This document shows positions 24,563 through 33,786 of a DNA stretch of 64,000 bases, piece after piece; position 1 is the stretch's first letter; every line of letters begins with the position of its first letter. The position numbers and the translations under genes were made by a program. The notes beneath the pieces are model-generated. The model did not search any database. It saw only the letters and a list, made by a program, of their open reading frames with translations, and was not told the DNA's origin. The stretch comes from Marinicella marina (GTDB lineage: Bacteria > Pseudomonadota > Gammaproteobacteria > Xanthomonadales > Marinicellaceae): the NCBI RefSeq assembly GCF_030065545.1, contig NZ_JASJNC010000001.1, positions 124,001 through 188,000 on the forward strand, read 5' to 3'.

Positions 24563-25684
24563 CTATTTGTCTTCCTCCAAGCCAATACCATCCATACCCA
24601 TAGACAATGAATCAGCATCACCGCCTTGAGACAGTTTAATCGCCAAGCGTACTTCGTTGGCGGAATCGGCATGGCGCAACGCGTCTTCATAGGTAATTTC
24701 ACCGGCCTGGTATAAATCAAACATGGCCTGATCGAAAGTTTGCATGCCCATGTTGGTGGACTTTTTCATCAAATCCTTCAGCTTTTCAATCTTGCCCTTA
24801 CGGATGTATTCTTGGGCCAGTGGCGAATTGATCAAAATCTCAACAGCCGCCCGTCGACCGTTGCCATCCGGTGTTGGAATCAATTGTTGTGCCACCATGG
24901 CGCGTAAGTTCAAAGACATGTCCATCAATAATTGTTCACGTGCATCTTTGGGGAAAAAGTGTAACACCCGGTCCAGTGCTTGGTTGGCGTTATTGGCGTG
25001 CAAAGTAGCCAAACAGAGGTGTCCGGTTTCCGCAAAAGTAACCGCCTGTTGCATCGTTTCTGAAGTACGAATCTCACCAATCATGATGACGTCAGGGGCT
25101 TGCCTCAAGGTGTTTTTCAAAGCAATTTCAAACGATTCAGTATCCAAACCGACCTCACGCTGGGTAATCACACAGCCTTGGTGTTCATGCACATATTCAA
25201 TCGGGTCCTCAATGGTGATGATGTGGCCTGTGGTATTGACGTTGCGATAACCTACCATAGCAGCCAATGAGGTTGACTTACCGGTACCAGTACCCCCGAC
25301 AAATATAATGATGCCTCGCTTGGTCAGAGCGAGCTCTTTCAATACTTCAGGTAGCTTCAATGACTCGAATGTTGGAATCTTGGTTTCAACCCGACGAATC
25401 ACCATGCCTACGGCATTTCTTTGGTAAAAAGCACTGACCCTGAAACGACCCACAGATGACACACCAATCGCGAAGTTACACTCATGGGTTCGCTCAAACT
25501 CTTCTTTTTGGTAGGGCGACATGATCCCGGTGACCATATCCCGTGCTTGTGCTTTGGTCAGTGGTTGTTGGGTGATTGGAATCACCCTGCCATGAATTTT
25601 AATACTGGGAGCCAGGTTGGCAGTGATAAAAAGGTCAGATGCCTTTTTATGTACCATTAATTTTAAATACGAATTAAAGTCCAT
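24563..25684 (-). CDS. pilU: Type IV pilus retraction ATPase PilU
   Basis: A 373-residue hexameric secretion-type ATPase that assists PilT in pulling back type IV pili. Walker A is GGTGTGKSTS (about residue 130), the Asp box follows in TIEDPIEYVHEH, Walker B is PDVIMIGEIR and the His box is LATLHANN. Unlike PilT it has a longer acidic C-terminal tail and lacks the AIRNLIRE motif, both typical of PilU. It lies 35 bases downstream of pilT on the same strand. Confidence 0.94.
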   Translation of the reverse strand: MDFNSYLKLMVHKKASDLFITANLAPSIKIHGRVIPITQQPLTKAQARDMVTGIMSPYQKEEFERTHECNFAIGVSSVGRFRVSAFYQRNAVGMVIRRVETKIPTFESLKLPEVLKELALTKRGIIIFVGGTGTGKSTSLAAMVGYRNVNTTGHIITIEDPIEYVHEHQGCVITQREVGLDTESFEIALKNTLRQAPDVIMIGEIRTSETMQQAVTFAETGHLCLATLHANNANQALDRVLHFFPKDAREQLLMDMSLNLRAMVAQQLIPTPDGNGRRAAVEILINSPLAQEYIRKGKIEKLKDLMKKSTNMGMQTFDQAMFDLYQAGEITYEDALRHADSANEVRLAIKLSQGGDADSLSMGMDGIGLEEDK

Positions 25685-25719
25685 GCTTATTCCTCTGAGT
25701 TATTTATGGGGTATCACTA

Positions 25720-26757
25720 TTAATCAAAATCAGCTTTCTTAACAGCACGTGATCTGGCTTGCGCTTTAGAGATCAAGCCTTTGCGCACCAGCTCAATCAA
25801 ACACTGGTCCAATGTCTGCATGCCCACTGATTGTCCGGTCTGAATAGATGAATACATTTGTGCCACCTTATCCTCACGAATCAAGTTACGTATCGCCGGA
25901 ATACCGACCATAATTTCATGCGCAGCAACCCGTCCACCACCGACGCGTTTAATCAACGTTTGTGCCACCACAGCTCGCAGCGATTCTGAAAGCATGGAGC
26001 GTACCATGGGTTTTTCACCTGCAGGGAATACATCAATAATTCGGTCAATGGTTTTGGCCGCAGAGGTGGTGTGCAAGGTGCCGAACACCAAATGTCCTGT
26101 TTCAGCCGCAGTCAATGCCAGTCGAATGGTTTCTAAGTCACGCAGCTCACCAACCAGAATGATGTCTGGATCTTCACGCAGTGCCGAACGCAGGGCATTT
26201 TCAAAGCTTTTGGTGTCGCGGTGAACCTCACGTTGGTTAATCAAACATTTGTTACTGGTGTGTACAAATTCTATCGGATCCTCAATGGTTAAAATATGAC
26301 CATGTTCTTTCTTATTGAGGTAATCAATCATGGCAGCCAAGGTGGTTGATTTACCCGAACCAGTTGGACCTGTTACCAAAATCAGTCCTCTTGGTACATC
26401 AATCAATTCCTTGAAAATAGGGGGACAATTCAAATCTTCAAAAGTCAGTATTTCAGTCGGAATGGTCCGAAAAACACCACCACAACCGCGGTTCTGATTG
26501 AAGGCGTTGACCCTGAAACGAGCCAAACCTGGTATCTCGAAAGAAAAGTCAATTTCATAATTTTCTTCGTATTCCTTTCTTTGGTAATCGTTCATGATGT
26601 CATATACCATGTCGTGCAATTCTTTATGCTCTAACGGTGGTAAGTTGATTCGACGCACATCACCATCAACCCGTATCATGGGTGGCAAACCTGCTGAAAG
26701 ATGTAAATCCGATGCTTTGTTTTTTACCGTAAATGCTAATAACTCGGCTATATCCAC
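25720..26757 (-). CDS. pilT: Type IV pilus retraction ATPase PilT
   Basis: A 345-residue ATPase that powers pilus retraction (twitching, DNA uptake). Walker A is GPTGSGKSTT (about residue 130), Walker B is PDIILVGELRD, the His box is FGTLHTTSA, and the C-terminal AIRNLIRE motif needed for retraction is intact. The N-terminal PAS-like domain starts MDIAELLAFTVKNKASDLHLS. It forms a pair with pilU; the divergent neighbour is a DUF192 lipoprotein. The pilus structural genes are not in the window. Confidence 0.96.
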   Translation of the reverse strand: MDIAELLAFTVKNKASDLHLSAGLPPMIRVDGDVRRINLPPLEHKELHDMVYDIMNDYQRKEYEENYEIDFSFEIPGLARFRVNAFNQNRGCGGVFRTIPTEILTFEDLNCPPIFKELIDVPRGLILVTGPTGSGKSTTLAAMIDYLNKKEHGHILTIEDPIEFVHTSNKCLINQREVHRDTKSFENALRSALREDPDIILVGELRDLETIRLALTAAETGHLVFGTLHTTSAAKTIDRIIDVFPAGEKPMVRSMLSESLRAVVAQTLIKRVGGGRVAAHEIMVGIPAIRNLIREDKVAQMYSSIQTGQSVGMQTLDQCLIELVRKGLISKAQARSRAVKKADFD

Positions 26758-26832
26758 TTGAAAACCCTATCTTTTAATTTGTATTGAGTTTAGCTTTGTT
26801 AGGTGATAAATTCCAGTTTACTTTTTAAAAAT

Positions 26833-27279
26833 ATGAACCAATCTATGAAAAAGATTGCACTGGTTGTTCTGTTGCTTTTTATTTTAAGCGCTTGTCAACA
26901 CATGCAACATCGCGTCACACTCAAAGACCAAACCTTTTTGGTCGAACTGGCAGATGATGCCCAAAGTCGAGCCATGGGTTTGATGTATCGCAAGGAAATG
27001 GCAGATTCAGAAGGTATGTTATTCATATTTCCAGATTCAAAACCTCGGGCGTTTTGGATGAAAAACACCTTGATCCCATTAGATATTTTATACTTTGACC
27101 AAAATCGTCGACTGGTCAGCATCAGTGAAAACACCCCGCCTTGCAAGAACACCTCCACCCGATGCCCCAATTACCCCAGTGCCAAACCAGCTAAATATGT
27201 CCTTGAAATCAATGCAGGTCTGAGCCAGGACTATGGATTTACCACCGGTGATGAACTCATCATTGAACTGAAAAAATAG
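26833..27279 (+). CDS. DUF192 family lipoprotein
   Basis: A 148-residue protein. The N-terminal hydrophobic stretch ends in a lipobox LSAC, so it should be lipid-anchored in the periplasm. The DUF192 domain has RAMGLMYRKEM, GMLFIFP and the strongly conserved FWMKNTLIPLDILY, and ends with YVLEINAG. DUF192 proteins are common near metal or envelope genes but their function is unknown to me. The start may be 26833 or 26845; both leave the signal intact and neither has a clear ribosome-binding site. Confidence 0.86.
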   Translation: MNQSMKKIALVVLLLFILSACQHMQHRVTLKDQTFLVELADDAQSRAMGLMYRKEMADSEGMLFIFPDSKPRAFWMKNTLIPLDILYFDQNRRLVSISENTPPCKNTSTRCPNYPSAKPAKYVLEINAGLSQDYGFTTGDELIIELKK

Positions 27280-27385
27280 CTAATGCCTACCTTTGGCGTT
27301 AAAAACCAGTTAAGATATTTGCCGAATTTCGGCGAACTGATCGTTCACCTTCCATCCTCATAAATAAAAAAAATAGGGAAAAATC

Positions 27386-28897
27386 ATGAAAATAAAACAC
27401 GTTTTGTTAACGTTAATGCTCACCTTATCTGGTTCAGTACTGGCTGAAGGCGTCGACGAAAAAATCAACGAAGTCGTCGGGCCGTACCTGAATGGCTTCA
27501 CCGGTTTGATTTTTTCTCAAATTCCGTTTTTTGGTGGTGTCACTGTGCCTTGGGTGGTCATTTGGCTGGTCATCGCCGCCACTTTCTTCACCATCTACTT
27601 CAAATTCATTAACCTGCGTTCATTTCGTCATGGATACCACTTACTCAGCGGCAAATACGATTACTCCAAAGCCCAAGGTGAGGTGACACACTTCCAAGCC
27701 TTGACCACGGCGCTTTCTGGCACAGTTGGCTTAGGTAACATTGCTGGGGTGGCTGCTGCTGTTGGTATCGGCGGCGCTGGTGCTACTTTCTGGATGATTG
27801 TTTGTGGCTTCTTGGGCATGTCGACTAAGTTTGTCGAGTGTACCCTCGGCGTCAAATACCGTGATGTACTACCCAATGGTCACGTACACGGTGGCCCCAT
27901 GCGCTACCTGAGTAAAGGTTTTGCTGAAAAAGGCTTTGGTGGCGTAGGAAAAGTGCTCGCCGTGGTCTTTGCTATCTGTTGCATCGGCGGCTCATTGGGT
28001 GGTGGTAACATGTTCCAAGTCAATCAAGCGCTAGAACAGGTGGTTGCGGTCACTGGTGGTGAAGGATCTTTCCTCGACAACAACGGCTGGTTATTCGGTT
28101 TGATAGTGGCTGTTTTGGTTGGAATCACCATCATTGGTGGCATCAAAAGCATCGGTAAAGTCACCTCAAAACTGGTGCCATTCATGGGCATCATTTACGT
28201 GTTTTCAGGTTTGGTTGTGATCGCCATGAATTACGATAAAATCGGTCCGGCTTTTGGTGCCATCATTGATGGCGCATTTTCGACTCAGTCAGCCTTTGGT
28301 GGCTTGGTTGGTGTTTTGATTGTGGGCTTTCAAAGGGCAGCCTTTTCCAATGAAGCCGGTATTGGTTCAGCCTCAATTGCTCACTCGGCGGTGAAAACCG
28401 ACCATCCAGTAACAGAAGGCTTGGTCGCTTTGTATGAGCCATTTATTGATACGGTTGTGGTATGTACCATCACCGCATTGGTTATTGGTATCGCTGGCTT
28501 CATCCCTGATGCCCCAACCGCGGGCCAGGGCATCGCCTTGACCTCAGCAGCCTTTGGTTCGGCCATCTCATGGTTCCCTTATGTATTGACCATTGCTGCG
28601 GTGTTGTTTGCCTTCTCAACCATGTTGGCTTGGTCATACTATGGCCTGCGGGCTTTTAACTACCTGTTTGGCCACGGTAAAGCACAGGACATGACTTATA
28701 ACATCCTGTTTTTGGTATTCATCGTGATTGGTTCATCAATGAGCTTAACCGCTGTAATCGGCTTCTCGGATGCGATGATTTTTGCCATGTCAGTACCTAA
28801 TCTCATCGGCCTGTACTTTTTAGCGCCCGTGGTTAAACGTGAATTAGCCCAATACATGGCTAAAATTAAATCTGGTGAGATTAAACCCAGCAGATAA
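27386..28897 (+). CDS. Alanine/glycine:sodium symporter (AGCS family), copy 1
   Basis: A 503-residue inner-membrane transporter with about 11 membrane helices that brings in alanine or glycine with Na+. N-terminal residues 1-20 resemble a signal peptide, seen in some members. Family motifs include [22 protein letters not shown], the sodium-site helix and [15 protein letters not shown] near residue 315-330. It is followed by its own terminator and then by a close paralogue, so the pair came from a tandem duplication but is transcribed separately. Confidence 0.93.
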   Translation: MKIKHVLLTLMLTLSGSVLAEGVDEKINEVVGPYLNGFTGLIFSQIPFFGGVTVPWVVIWLVIAATFFTIYFKFINLRSFRHGYHLLSGKYDYSKAQGEVTHFQALTTALSGTVGLGNIAGVAAAVGIGGAGATFWMIVCGFLGMSTKFVECTLGVKYRDVLPNGHVHGGPMRYLSKGFAEKGFGGVGKVLAVVFAICCIGGSLGGGNMFQVNQALEQVVAVTGGEGSFLDNNGWLFGLIVAVLVGITIIGGIKSIGKVTSKLVPFMGIIYVFSGLVVIAMNYDKIGPAFGAIIDGAFSTQSAFGGLVGVLIVGFQRAAFSNEAGIGSASIAHSAVKTDHPVTEGLVALYEPFIDTVVVCTITALVIGIAGFIPDAPTAGQGIALTSAAFGSAISWFPYVLTIAAVLFAFSTMLAWSYYGLRAFNYLFGHGKAQDMTYNILFLVFIVIGSSMSLTAVIGFSDAMIFAMSVPNLIGLYFLAPVVKRELAQYMAKIKSGEIKPSR

Positions 28898-28914
28898 TTA
28901 AGTCAAAACCCTGA

Positions 28915-28945
28915 AAAACCCAGCCACCGAGCTGGGTTTTTTTTG
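28915..28945 (+). terminator. Rho-independent terminator between the two symporter genes
   Basis: AACCCAGC (28917-28924) pairs perfectly with GCTGGGTT (28931-28938), followed by a run of eight T. Confidence 0.9.
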
Positions 28946-29009
28946 CCTTCAGCACAGTCATTGTATTTTATGTTATTCTGTATGCTCGATAAAATTTGAC
29001 CCCAGTAAT

Positions 29010-30518
29010 ATGTATAAAAAAATCTTCTTGTCGTTGGCTTTGTTTGTCTTGCCGTTGCCGTTATTAGCTCAAGGCATTGATCAGAGAATCAATGATTTAT
29101 TGACCCCAGTTGCCAACGCCGTTGATGGCTTTTTTATGACCAGTATCCCCATCCCTTTCATTGGCAGCGCACCATTTATAGTGATTTGGTTGGTTATCGC
29201 TGCCACATTTTTTACCCTGTACTTTAAATTCATCAACCTGCGGTCATTCGCCATTGGTATGAAACTGATCAGGGGCAAATACGACACCACTGGTGCCGTT
29301 GGTGAAGTTACCCACTTTCAAGCTTTATCAACAGCTGTCTCCGGTACGGTTGGTTTGGGTAACATTGCCGGGGTTGCCACCGCGGTCAGTGTCGGCGGCC
29401 CCGGCGCCACTTTTTGGATGATTGTGGCTGGTTTGATTGGTATGTCTACCAAATTTGTTGAGTGTACATTGGGGGTTAAATACCGCGACATCCATGCCGA
29501 TGGCACGGTGGCTGGCGGTCCGATGAAATACCTGGCCAAAGGTTTTGCCGAGGGTGGCCATGTCCGCTTTGGTAAATTTTTAGCTTTTGTCTTTGCCATC
29601 TTATGTGTGGCAGCTTCTTTGGGTGGTGGCAACATGTTCCAAGCCAACCAATCTTTCGCTCAACTACAAAACATCACTGGCGGTGCTGATAGCTTTTTGG
29701 CTGGTAAAGGCTGGCTGTTTGGCCTGGTCTTGGCTTTTTTCACCGGTCTGACTATTTTAGGTGGTATCAAGAGCATAGCCCGAGTGACCTCAAAATTGGT
29801 ACCCATCATGGGCGTCATCTATGTGGTGACTGGTTTGGTTGTTATTTTTGCTAACATCGGTAACTTAGGTCATGCCATCAGCCAAATCATCGGCGGCGCC
29901 TTCACGCCAGAGGCGGGATTGGGTGGTGTTTTGGGCGTGTTAATCGTTGGCTTTCAAAGGGCAGCTTTTTCGAATGAGGCCGGTGTAGGCTCTGCTGCCA
30001 TTGCCCACTCAGCAGTAAAAACAGACCGCCCTGTGACCGAAGGTTTGGTCGCCTTGTATGAACCTTTCATTGATACTGTTGTGGTTTGTACCATCACTGC
30101 GTTGGTGATAGTAATTACCGGTTCACTGGAGACATCAACAGGCGTGCAGGGCATCCCTTTGACCTCTGATGCTTTTGCCAGTGTGGTTTCTTGGTTTCCT
30201 TATGTTTTGACTGTTGCCGCGATTTTATTCGCCTTTTCTACCATGATTTCATGGTCGTATTATGGGGTGCGCGCTTGGACCCATTTATTCGGTGAAAACA
30301 AAACCCAGGAACATATATTTAAAGTCATCTTTTTGGTTTTTGTGGTGATTGGCTCCAGCATCAACTTAACCGCAGTGATCGGCTTTTCTTTTGCCATGAC
30401 CTTGGCGATGTCATTCCCTAACATCATCGGTTTGTATTATCTGGCACCGGTAGTGAAGCAAGAATTGAATGCTTTCATGGCTGACATCAAATCAGGTCAG
30501 TTGGTTTTCAAACCTTAA
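29010..30518 (+). CDS. Alanine/glycine:sodium symporter (AGCS family), copy 2
   Basis: A 502-residue paralogue of the preceding gene, sharing almost every motif ([45 protein letters not shown]). Differences cluster in the N-terminal region and in loops, which could give another substrate preference or expression pattern. It has its own leader after the intergenic terminator. Same topology and mechanism expected. An imperfect inverted repeat follows at 30521-30558. Confidence 0.93.
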   Translation: MYKKIFLSLALFVLPLPLLAQGIDQRINDLLTPVANAVDGFFMTSIPIPFIGSAPFIVIWLVIAATFFTLYFKFINLRSFAIGMKLIRGKYDTTGAVGEVTHFQALSTAVSGTVGLGNIAGVATAVSVGGPGATFWMIVAGLIGMSTKFVECTLGVKYRDIHADGTVAGGPMKYLAKGFAEGGHVRFGKFLAFVFAILCVAASLGGGNMFQANQSFAQLQNITGGADSFLAGKGWLFGLVLAFFTGLTILGGIKSIARVTSKLVPIMGVIYVVTGLVVIFANIGNLGHAISQIIGGAFTPEAGLGGVLGVLIVGFQRAAFSNEAGVGSAAIAHSAVKTDRPVTEGLVALYEPFIDTVVVCTITALVIVITGSLETSTGVQGIPLTSDAFASVVSWFPYVLTVAAILFAFSTMISWSYYGVRAWTHLFGENKTQEHIFKVIFLVFVVIGSSINLTAVIGFSFAMTLAMSFPNIIGLYYLAPVVKQELNAFMADIKSGQLVFKP

Positions 30519-30520
30519 GA

Positions 30521-30558
30521 ACTGGCTCAATCTAAAAGCACGGCCTGATTGAACCAGT
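30521..30558 (+). terminator. Hairpin after the second symporter gene
   Basis: ACTGGCTCAATC (30521-30532) pairs with GATTGAACCAGT (30547-30558) with one G-T type mismatch. No T-run follows, so termination is uncertain. Confidence 0.4.
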
Positions 30559-30659
30559 AAACAGTTTAAAAGTGTAAACTATCCGTTCAAACTCGGAATT
30601 TTGCTTGGTATTATGTACCGATGTATTTAGAAAACAACAAACACAGCGAGGGTTTTCAA

Positions 30660-30716
30660 ATGTTGATTAAACATGTTTTGAATCAGCTGATGAAATGGCT
30701 TGATCATGTCAGATAA
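30660..30716 (+). CDS. Possible 18-residue leader peptide before the kinase gene
   Basis: An ATG at 30660 preceded by GCGAGGG (about 9 bases upstream) opens MLIKHVLNQLMKWLDHVR and stops at 30716, ten bases into the kinase gene. The kinase ATG (30706) has only a weak ribosome-binding site, so translation may be coupled through this short frame. An inverted repeat AGTTTA/TAAACT (30563-30580) and an extended -10-like TGGTATTAT (30606-30614) lie upstream. Confidence 0.35.
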   Translation: MLIKHVLNQLMKWLDHVR

Positions 30717-33156
30717 AGAGTTAGATAAAGTCCTGAGGTCACTGCTGGAAAACACCCCCAGTGACGCACCAAAAGACACTGACGATATGTTCGATCAAGG
30801 CCTGAACCAAGCATTGCCAGAAACCATGCAAGCTAGTTTTTCTGGATTTAAAGACATAGAAATCGGTTCACAGTTCAACGCCTATCGAATAACAAAACAC
30901 ATCGCTACAGGTGGTATGGGCAAAATTTTTCTGGCCCAAAGGACCGATGGTCAATATCAAAACCAAGTGGCATTGAAGATCCTTTCCACACCCTTTCCAG
31001 ACGATAAAATTAAAGCTCGATTTTTACGGGAATGCCAGACTCTGGCTGATTTAAAACACCCTTATATCATTTCAATCCTCGACTCCGGTATCGATGACTA
31101 TCAAAGACCCTGGTTTGCGGCCGATTACATAGACGGTTTATCAATCACCGATTATGCGCTGCAAAATAAGGTGTCCTTAGATGAAAAAGTGAAGATGATT
31201 AAAGACATTTGTCAGGCAGTGGATTTTGCTCATTCACAGAACATCATTCATCGAGACATCAAGCCTGCCAATATTCTGGTACAAAAAAACCATCACAGGG
31301 CCATCCCTCAGGTTTTGGATTTTGGTATCGCTTATCGGAAAAGTGACAGTCAACTGACCATGGATGGCTTAGCTGTAGGCACACCTGGTTATATGGCTCC
31401 AGAACAAATCAAGCAAGGCCTGGTTGATGAAAGGTCAGATATTTTTAGTTTGGGGGTGGTCATATACGAATTATTTTCCACCCTAAAACCTTTCAAAGCT
31501 GACAGCTTGATTGAAATTCAAAACAAGACCTTGAACGCCTATCCGCCGAAGTTAACCAAGTTAATCAATGGTTTTCCTAAAGAATTGCAATTAATCACTG
31601 AGGCTTGTTTAAATAAAGACTCAAAAAACCGCTATCAAACCATTGCACAGTTATTGACTGATTTAACCAATTGGCAAAAAGGATATCCAATTTCCATCAA
31701 AAGAATCTCGTTGTATGATTCATTCAAAGCAGCGGTAAAAAGAAATAAATTAGCCACTGGGGTACTGTCACTGGCTGTTGTGGCTATTTTTTTCAGCAGC
31801 TTTTATTATACCTACAGGATTGATCAAGAAAGACAGCAAGCCATCACAGCCAAAAATGAATCAGATGAATTACTCAATTACATGCTCAAAGATTTATACG
31901 CGCAGTTACAGCAAGTGGGTCGCACCGATATATTGAAAAATCTGGCCACCAAAAGTTTATCTCAATTGAGCAAATATAAATTTGAGAACAACCAACAAAT
32001 GCAAATACAAAAAGCACAAGGGTATTTGAACATTGCGGATGTGCTGGAAAATGAAAAAGTTCTGGATGAAGCTGAACAAGCTGTTAAAGAAAGTATCCAC
32101 ATCACAAATCAACTGTTAAAGGTCGATGATCAAGCCACTGATGCTTTAACCATCAAGATCAAAGCAACCGCTACGCTGGCATCCATCTATCACTTGCAGG
32201 GTGAGCTGGAAAAATCTGAACTGATGTTGAATGAAGTGGAGTCATCAATGCCTGTCATTGAATCAATGAGTGATGAGTTGTTATTTTCCTATTGGGAATT
32301 ATTGCACTCATTCACTTGGAATCAAATGGAACAAAGCGCTTATCTAAATGCACAAAGTCATTTGGATAGAATGATGCAAGTGATAAACAGTGGAGAGAAA
32401 AAATCCAACCTAAAAAACCAATGGTTAATCAGAAAGTATCGCACTTTTCAAACCCAAGGCTGGAATCAACTGGAGCTTAAAGAATACCAACAATCCATTG
32501 ATGATTTTGATACCGCAATTACACTGATCAACAAGTTGTTGCTGGATGAACCCAACCATGCTCAATTTAAAATGCATGAACAGTTGATTCTCAATCAGTT
32601 GGCTTATGTGTTTCTGTTAGATCAACAGCCAGCTCAAGCTGAACAAACCAGCAAAAATGCTATTGACTTGGGGGTTAAGCTGAGCAATCGACTGCCCGAA
32701 AATAAGCGGGTTTCCAGAGAGTTGGCTTATTCCTGGTCAACCTTGGGTGATCTGATGCTTGAACAAGAACAACTTTCTGCTGCCACTGAAGCTTTTAAGC
32801 AAAGCTTGCAAATTTCTATAAACTTGGCGCAAATAGAACCCAACAACCAATCAGCACAAAACGACTTGGCAGTTGATTCATTGGGTGTGGCAAAAATATG
32901 GCTAAAACGAGGTGATGAACAACAAGCAGAATCACTGTTCTTACAAGCTGAACAGGCCATTGCAAGCATTGCACAAAAAGACAATGCCAGCTTATATTAC
33001 ATCCATACTTATGTCTGGGCGCTGATGTATTTAGGCAAAACACAGGCGGCTTTACCCTATATTCAGCAACTTAAAAACAATCAAGGATGGGGCAGTCGCA
33101 TGTATCAAGAACTGATTGAAGCATTTCCTGAATTAACAACTTATGACAAACAATAA
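30706..33156 (+). CDS. Transmembrane Ser/Thr protein kinase with periplasmic TPR-like repeats
   Basis: An 816-residue protein. The cytoplasmic kinase domain (about residues 58-325) has the glycine loop ATGGMG (66-71), ALKIL with the ATP-binding Lys, HRDIKPAN (catalytic loop, near 181), DFG (205-207) and GTPGYMAPEQ, all intact. One membrane helix spans about 348-366. The remaining 450 residues are helical repeats of TPR type, expected outside the membrane as a sensor. The stop lies 14 bases inside the ECF sigma gene, so the two are translationally linked. The likely substrate is that sigma factor. I chose the ATG at 30706 over the TTG at 30700. Confidence 0.92.
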   Translation: MSDKELDKVLRSLLENTPSDAPKDTDDMFDQGLNQALPETMQASFSGFKDIEIGSQFNAYRITKHIATGGMGKIFLAQRTDGQYQNQVALKILSTPFPDDKIKARFLRECQTLADLKHPYIISILDSGIDDYQRPWFAADYIDGLSITDYALQNKVSLDEKVKMIKDICQAVDFAHSQNIIHRDIKPANILVQKNHHRAIPQVLDFGIAYRKSDSQLTMDGLAVGTPGYMAPEQIKQGLVDERSDIFSLGVVIYELFSTLKPFKADSLIEIQNKTLNAYPPKLTKLINGFPKELQLITEACLNKDSKNRYQTIAQLLTDLTNWQKGYPISIKRISLYDSFKAAVKRNKLATGVLSLAVVAIFFSSFYYTYRIDQERQQAITAKNESDELLNYMLKDLYAQLQQVGRTDILKNLATKSLSQLSKYKFENNQQMQIQKAQGYLNIADVLENEKVLDEAEQAVKESIHITNQLLKVDDQATDALTIKIKATATLASIYHLQGELEKSELMLNEVESSMPVIESMSDELLFSYWELLHSFTWNQMEQSAYLNAQSHLDRMMQVINSGEKKSNLKNQWLIRKYRTFQTQGWNQLELKEYQQSIDDFDTAITLINKLLLDEPNHAQFKMHEQLILNQLAYVFLLDQQPAQAEQTSKNAIDLGVKLSNRLPENKRVSRELAYSWSTLGDLMLEQEQLSAATEAFKQSLQISINLAQIEPNNQSAQNDLAVDSLGVAKIWLKRGDEQQAESLFLQAEQAIASIAQKDNASLYYIHTYVWALMYLGKTQAALPYIQQLKNNQGWGSRMYQELIEAFPELTTYDKQ

Positions 33157-33727
33157 GCTTCACTCCACTTCAATCACCCAAGTCTTAAACAAGGCTTACC
33201 AAGGCGATCAACGCGCAATGAATGATTTGATGCCAATGGTATTCCATGAATTAAAAAAAATTGCCAGCAGACAACGCCACTCTTATCGAATTGTGGAGAA
33301 AACTTTAAACACCACTGCCTTGGTCAATGAAGCCTGGATTAAAATCAATCGCAGTGAATCACAGCATTTCAATGATAAAAAACACTTCTACTCAATTGCG
33401 GCACTGGCTATGAAACAAATTTTGCTGGATCAAGCCAAGAAAAAAAGCAGCGCCAAAAGACAATCGAATTTAAAGGACACCAACTTCGATGTAGAGCAAT
33501 TTGGGTCGATTCAGAATGAAGCCGAGTGGTTGCTACAACTGGAGCATTTGCTGAGCAGGTTGGAAAAAATATCACCCCGTCTGACGGAGTTGTTTCAATT
33601 AAAGTTTTTTTGTGACTTGACGTTTGATGAGCTGGCTGAGTGTTTTGATGTATCAAAAAAGACCGCGCAAAGAGACTGGCAAAAAATAAAGTCAGTGATT
33701 GTCAATGCCATGTCTTTAGACACTTAA
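33143..33727 (+). CDS. ECF sigma factor of the kinase-linked type
   Basis: A 194-residue sigma factor. Region 2 reads TLNTTALVNEAWIKI (from residue 54) where canonical ECF factors have an acidic DAED-type motif; region 4 is a helix-turn-helix around LTFDELAECFDVSKKTAQRDW. Loss of the acidic patch, with Thr57 and Thr58 in its place, is what I recall for ECF43-type factors, in which phosphorylation of a Thr there by the linked kinase creates the negative charge needed to bind core RNA polymerase. No anti-sigma gene is present. The gene overlaps the kinase gene by 14 bases, supporting this pairing. Confidence 0.9.
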   Translation: MTNNKLHSTSITQVLNKAYQGDQRAMNDLMPMVFHELKKIASRQRHSYRIVEKTLNTTALVNEAWIKINRSESQHFNDKKHFYSIAALAMKQILLDQAKKKSSAKRQSNLKDTNFDVEQFGSIQNEAEWLLQLEHLLSRLEKISPRLTELFQLKFFCDLTFDELAECFDVSKKTAQRDWQKIKSVIVNAMSLDT

Positions 33728-33766
33728 AAAAAACAAGTTTCTGCGGGTCATTGACTGACCCGCAGA
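33728..33766 (-). terminator. Terminator between convergent sigma and secreted-protein genes
   Basis: A perfect 11-bp stem, TCTGCGGGTCA (33740-33750) with TGACCCGCAGA (33756-33766) and a 5-base loop. On the minus strand it is followed, after six bases, by a run of T, so it best serves the secreted-protein gene; it may also stop the sigma transcript. Confidence 0.7.
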
Positions 33767-33786
33767 ATCGTCATGGCGGTTAAATC

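Noticed and set aside
24744..25250. A 168-residue open frame on the plus strand within pilU
   Set aside because: It is the antisense shadow of a clear pilU gene; the translation is Cys/Ser-rich with no family resemblance.
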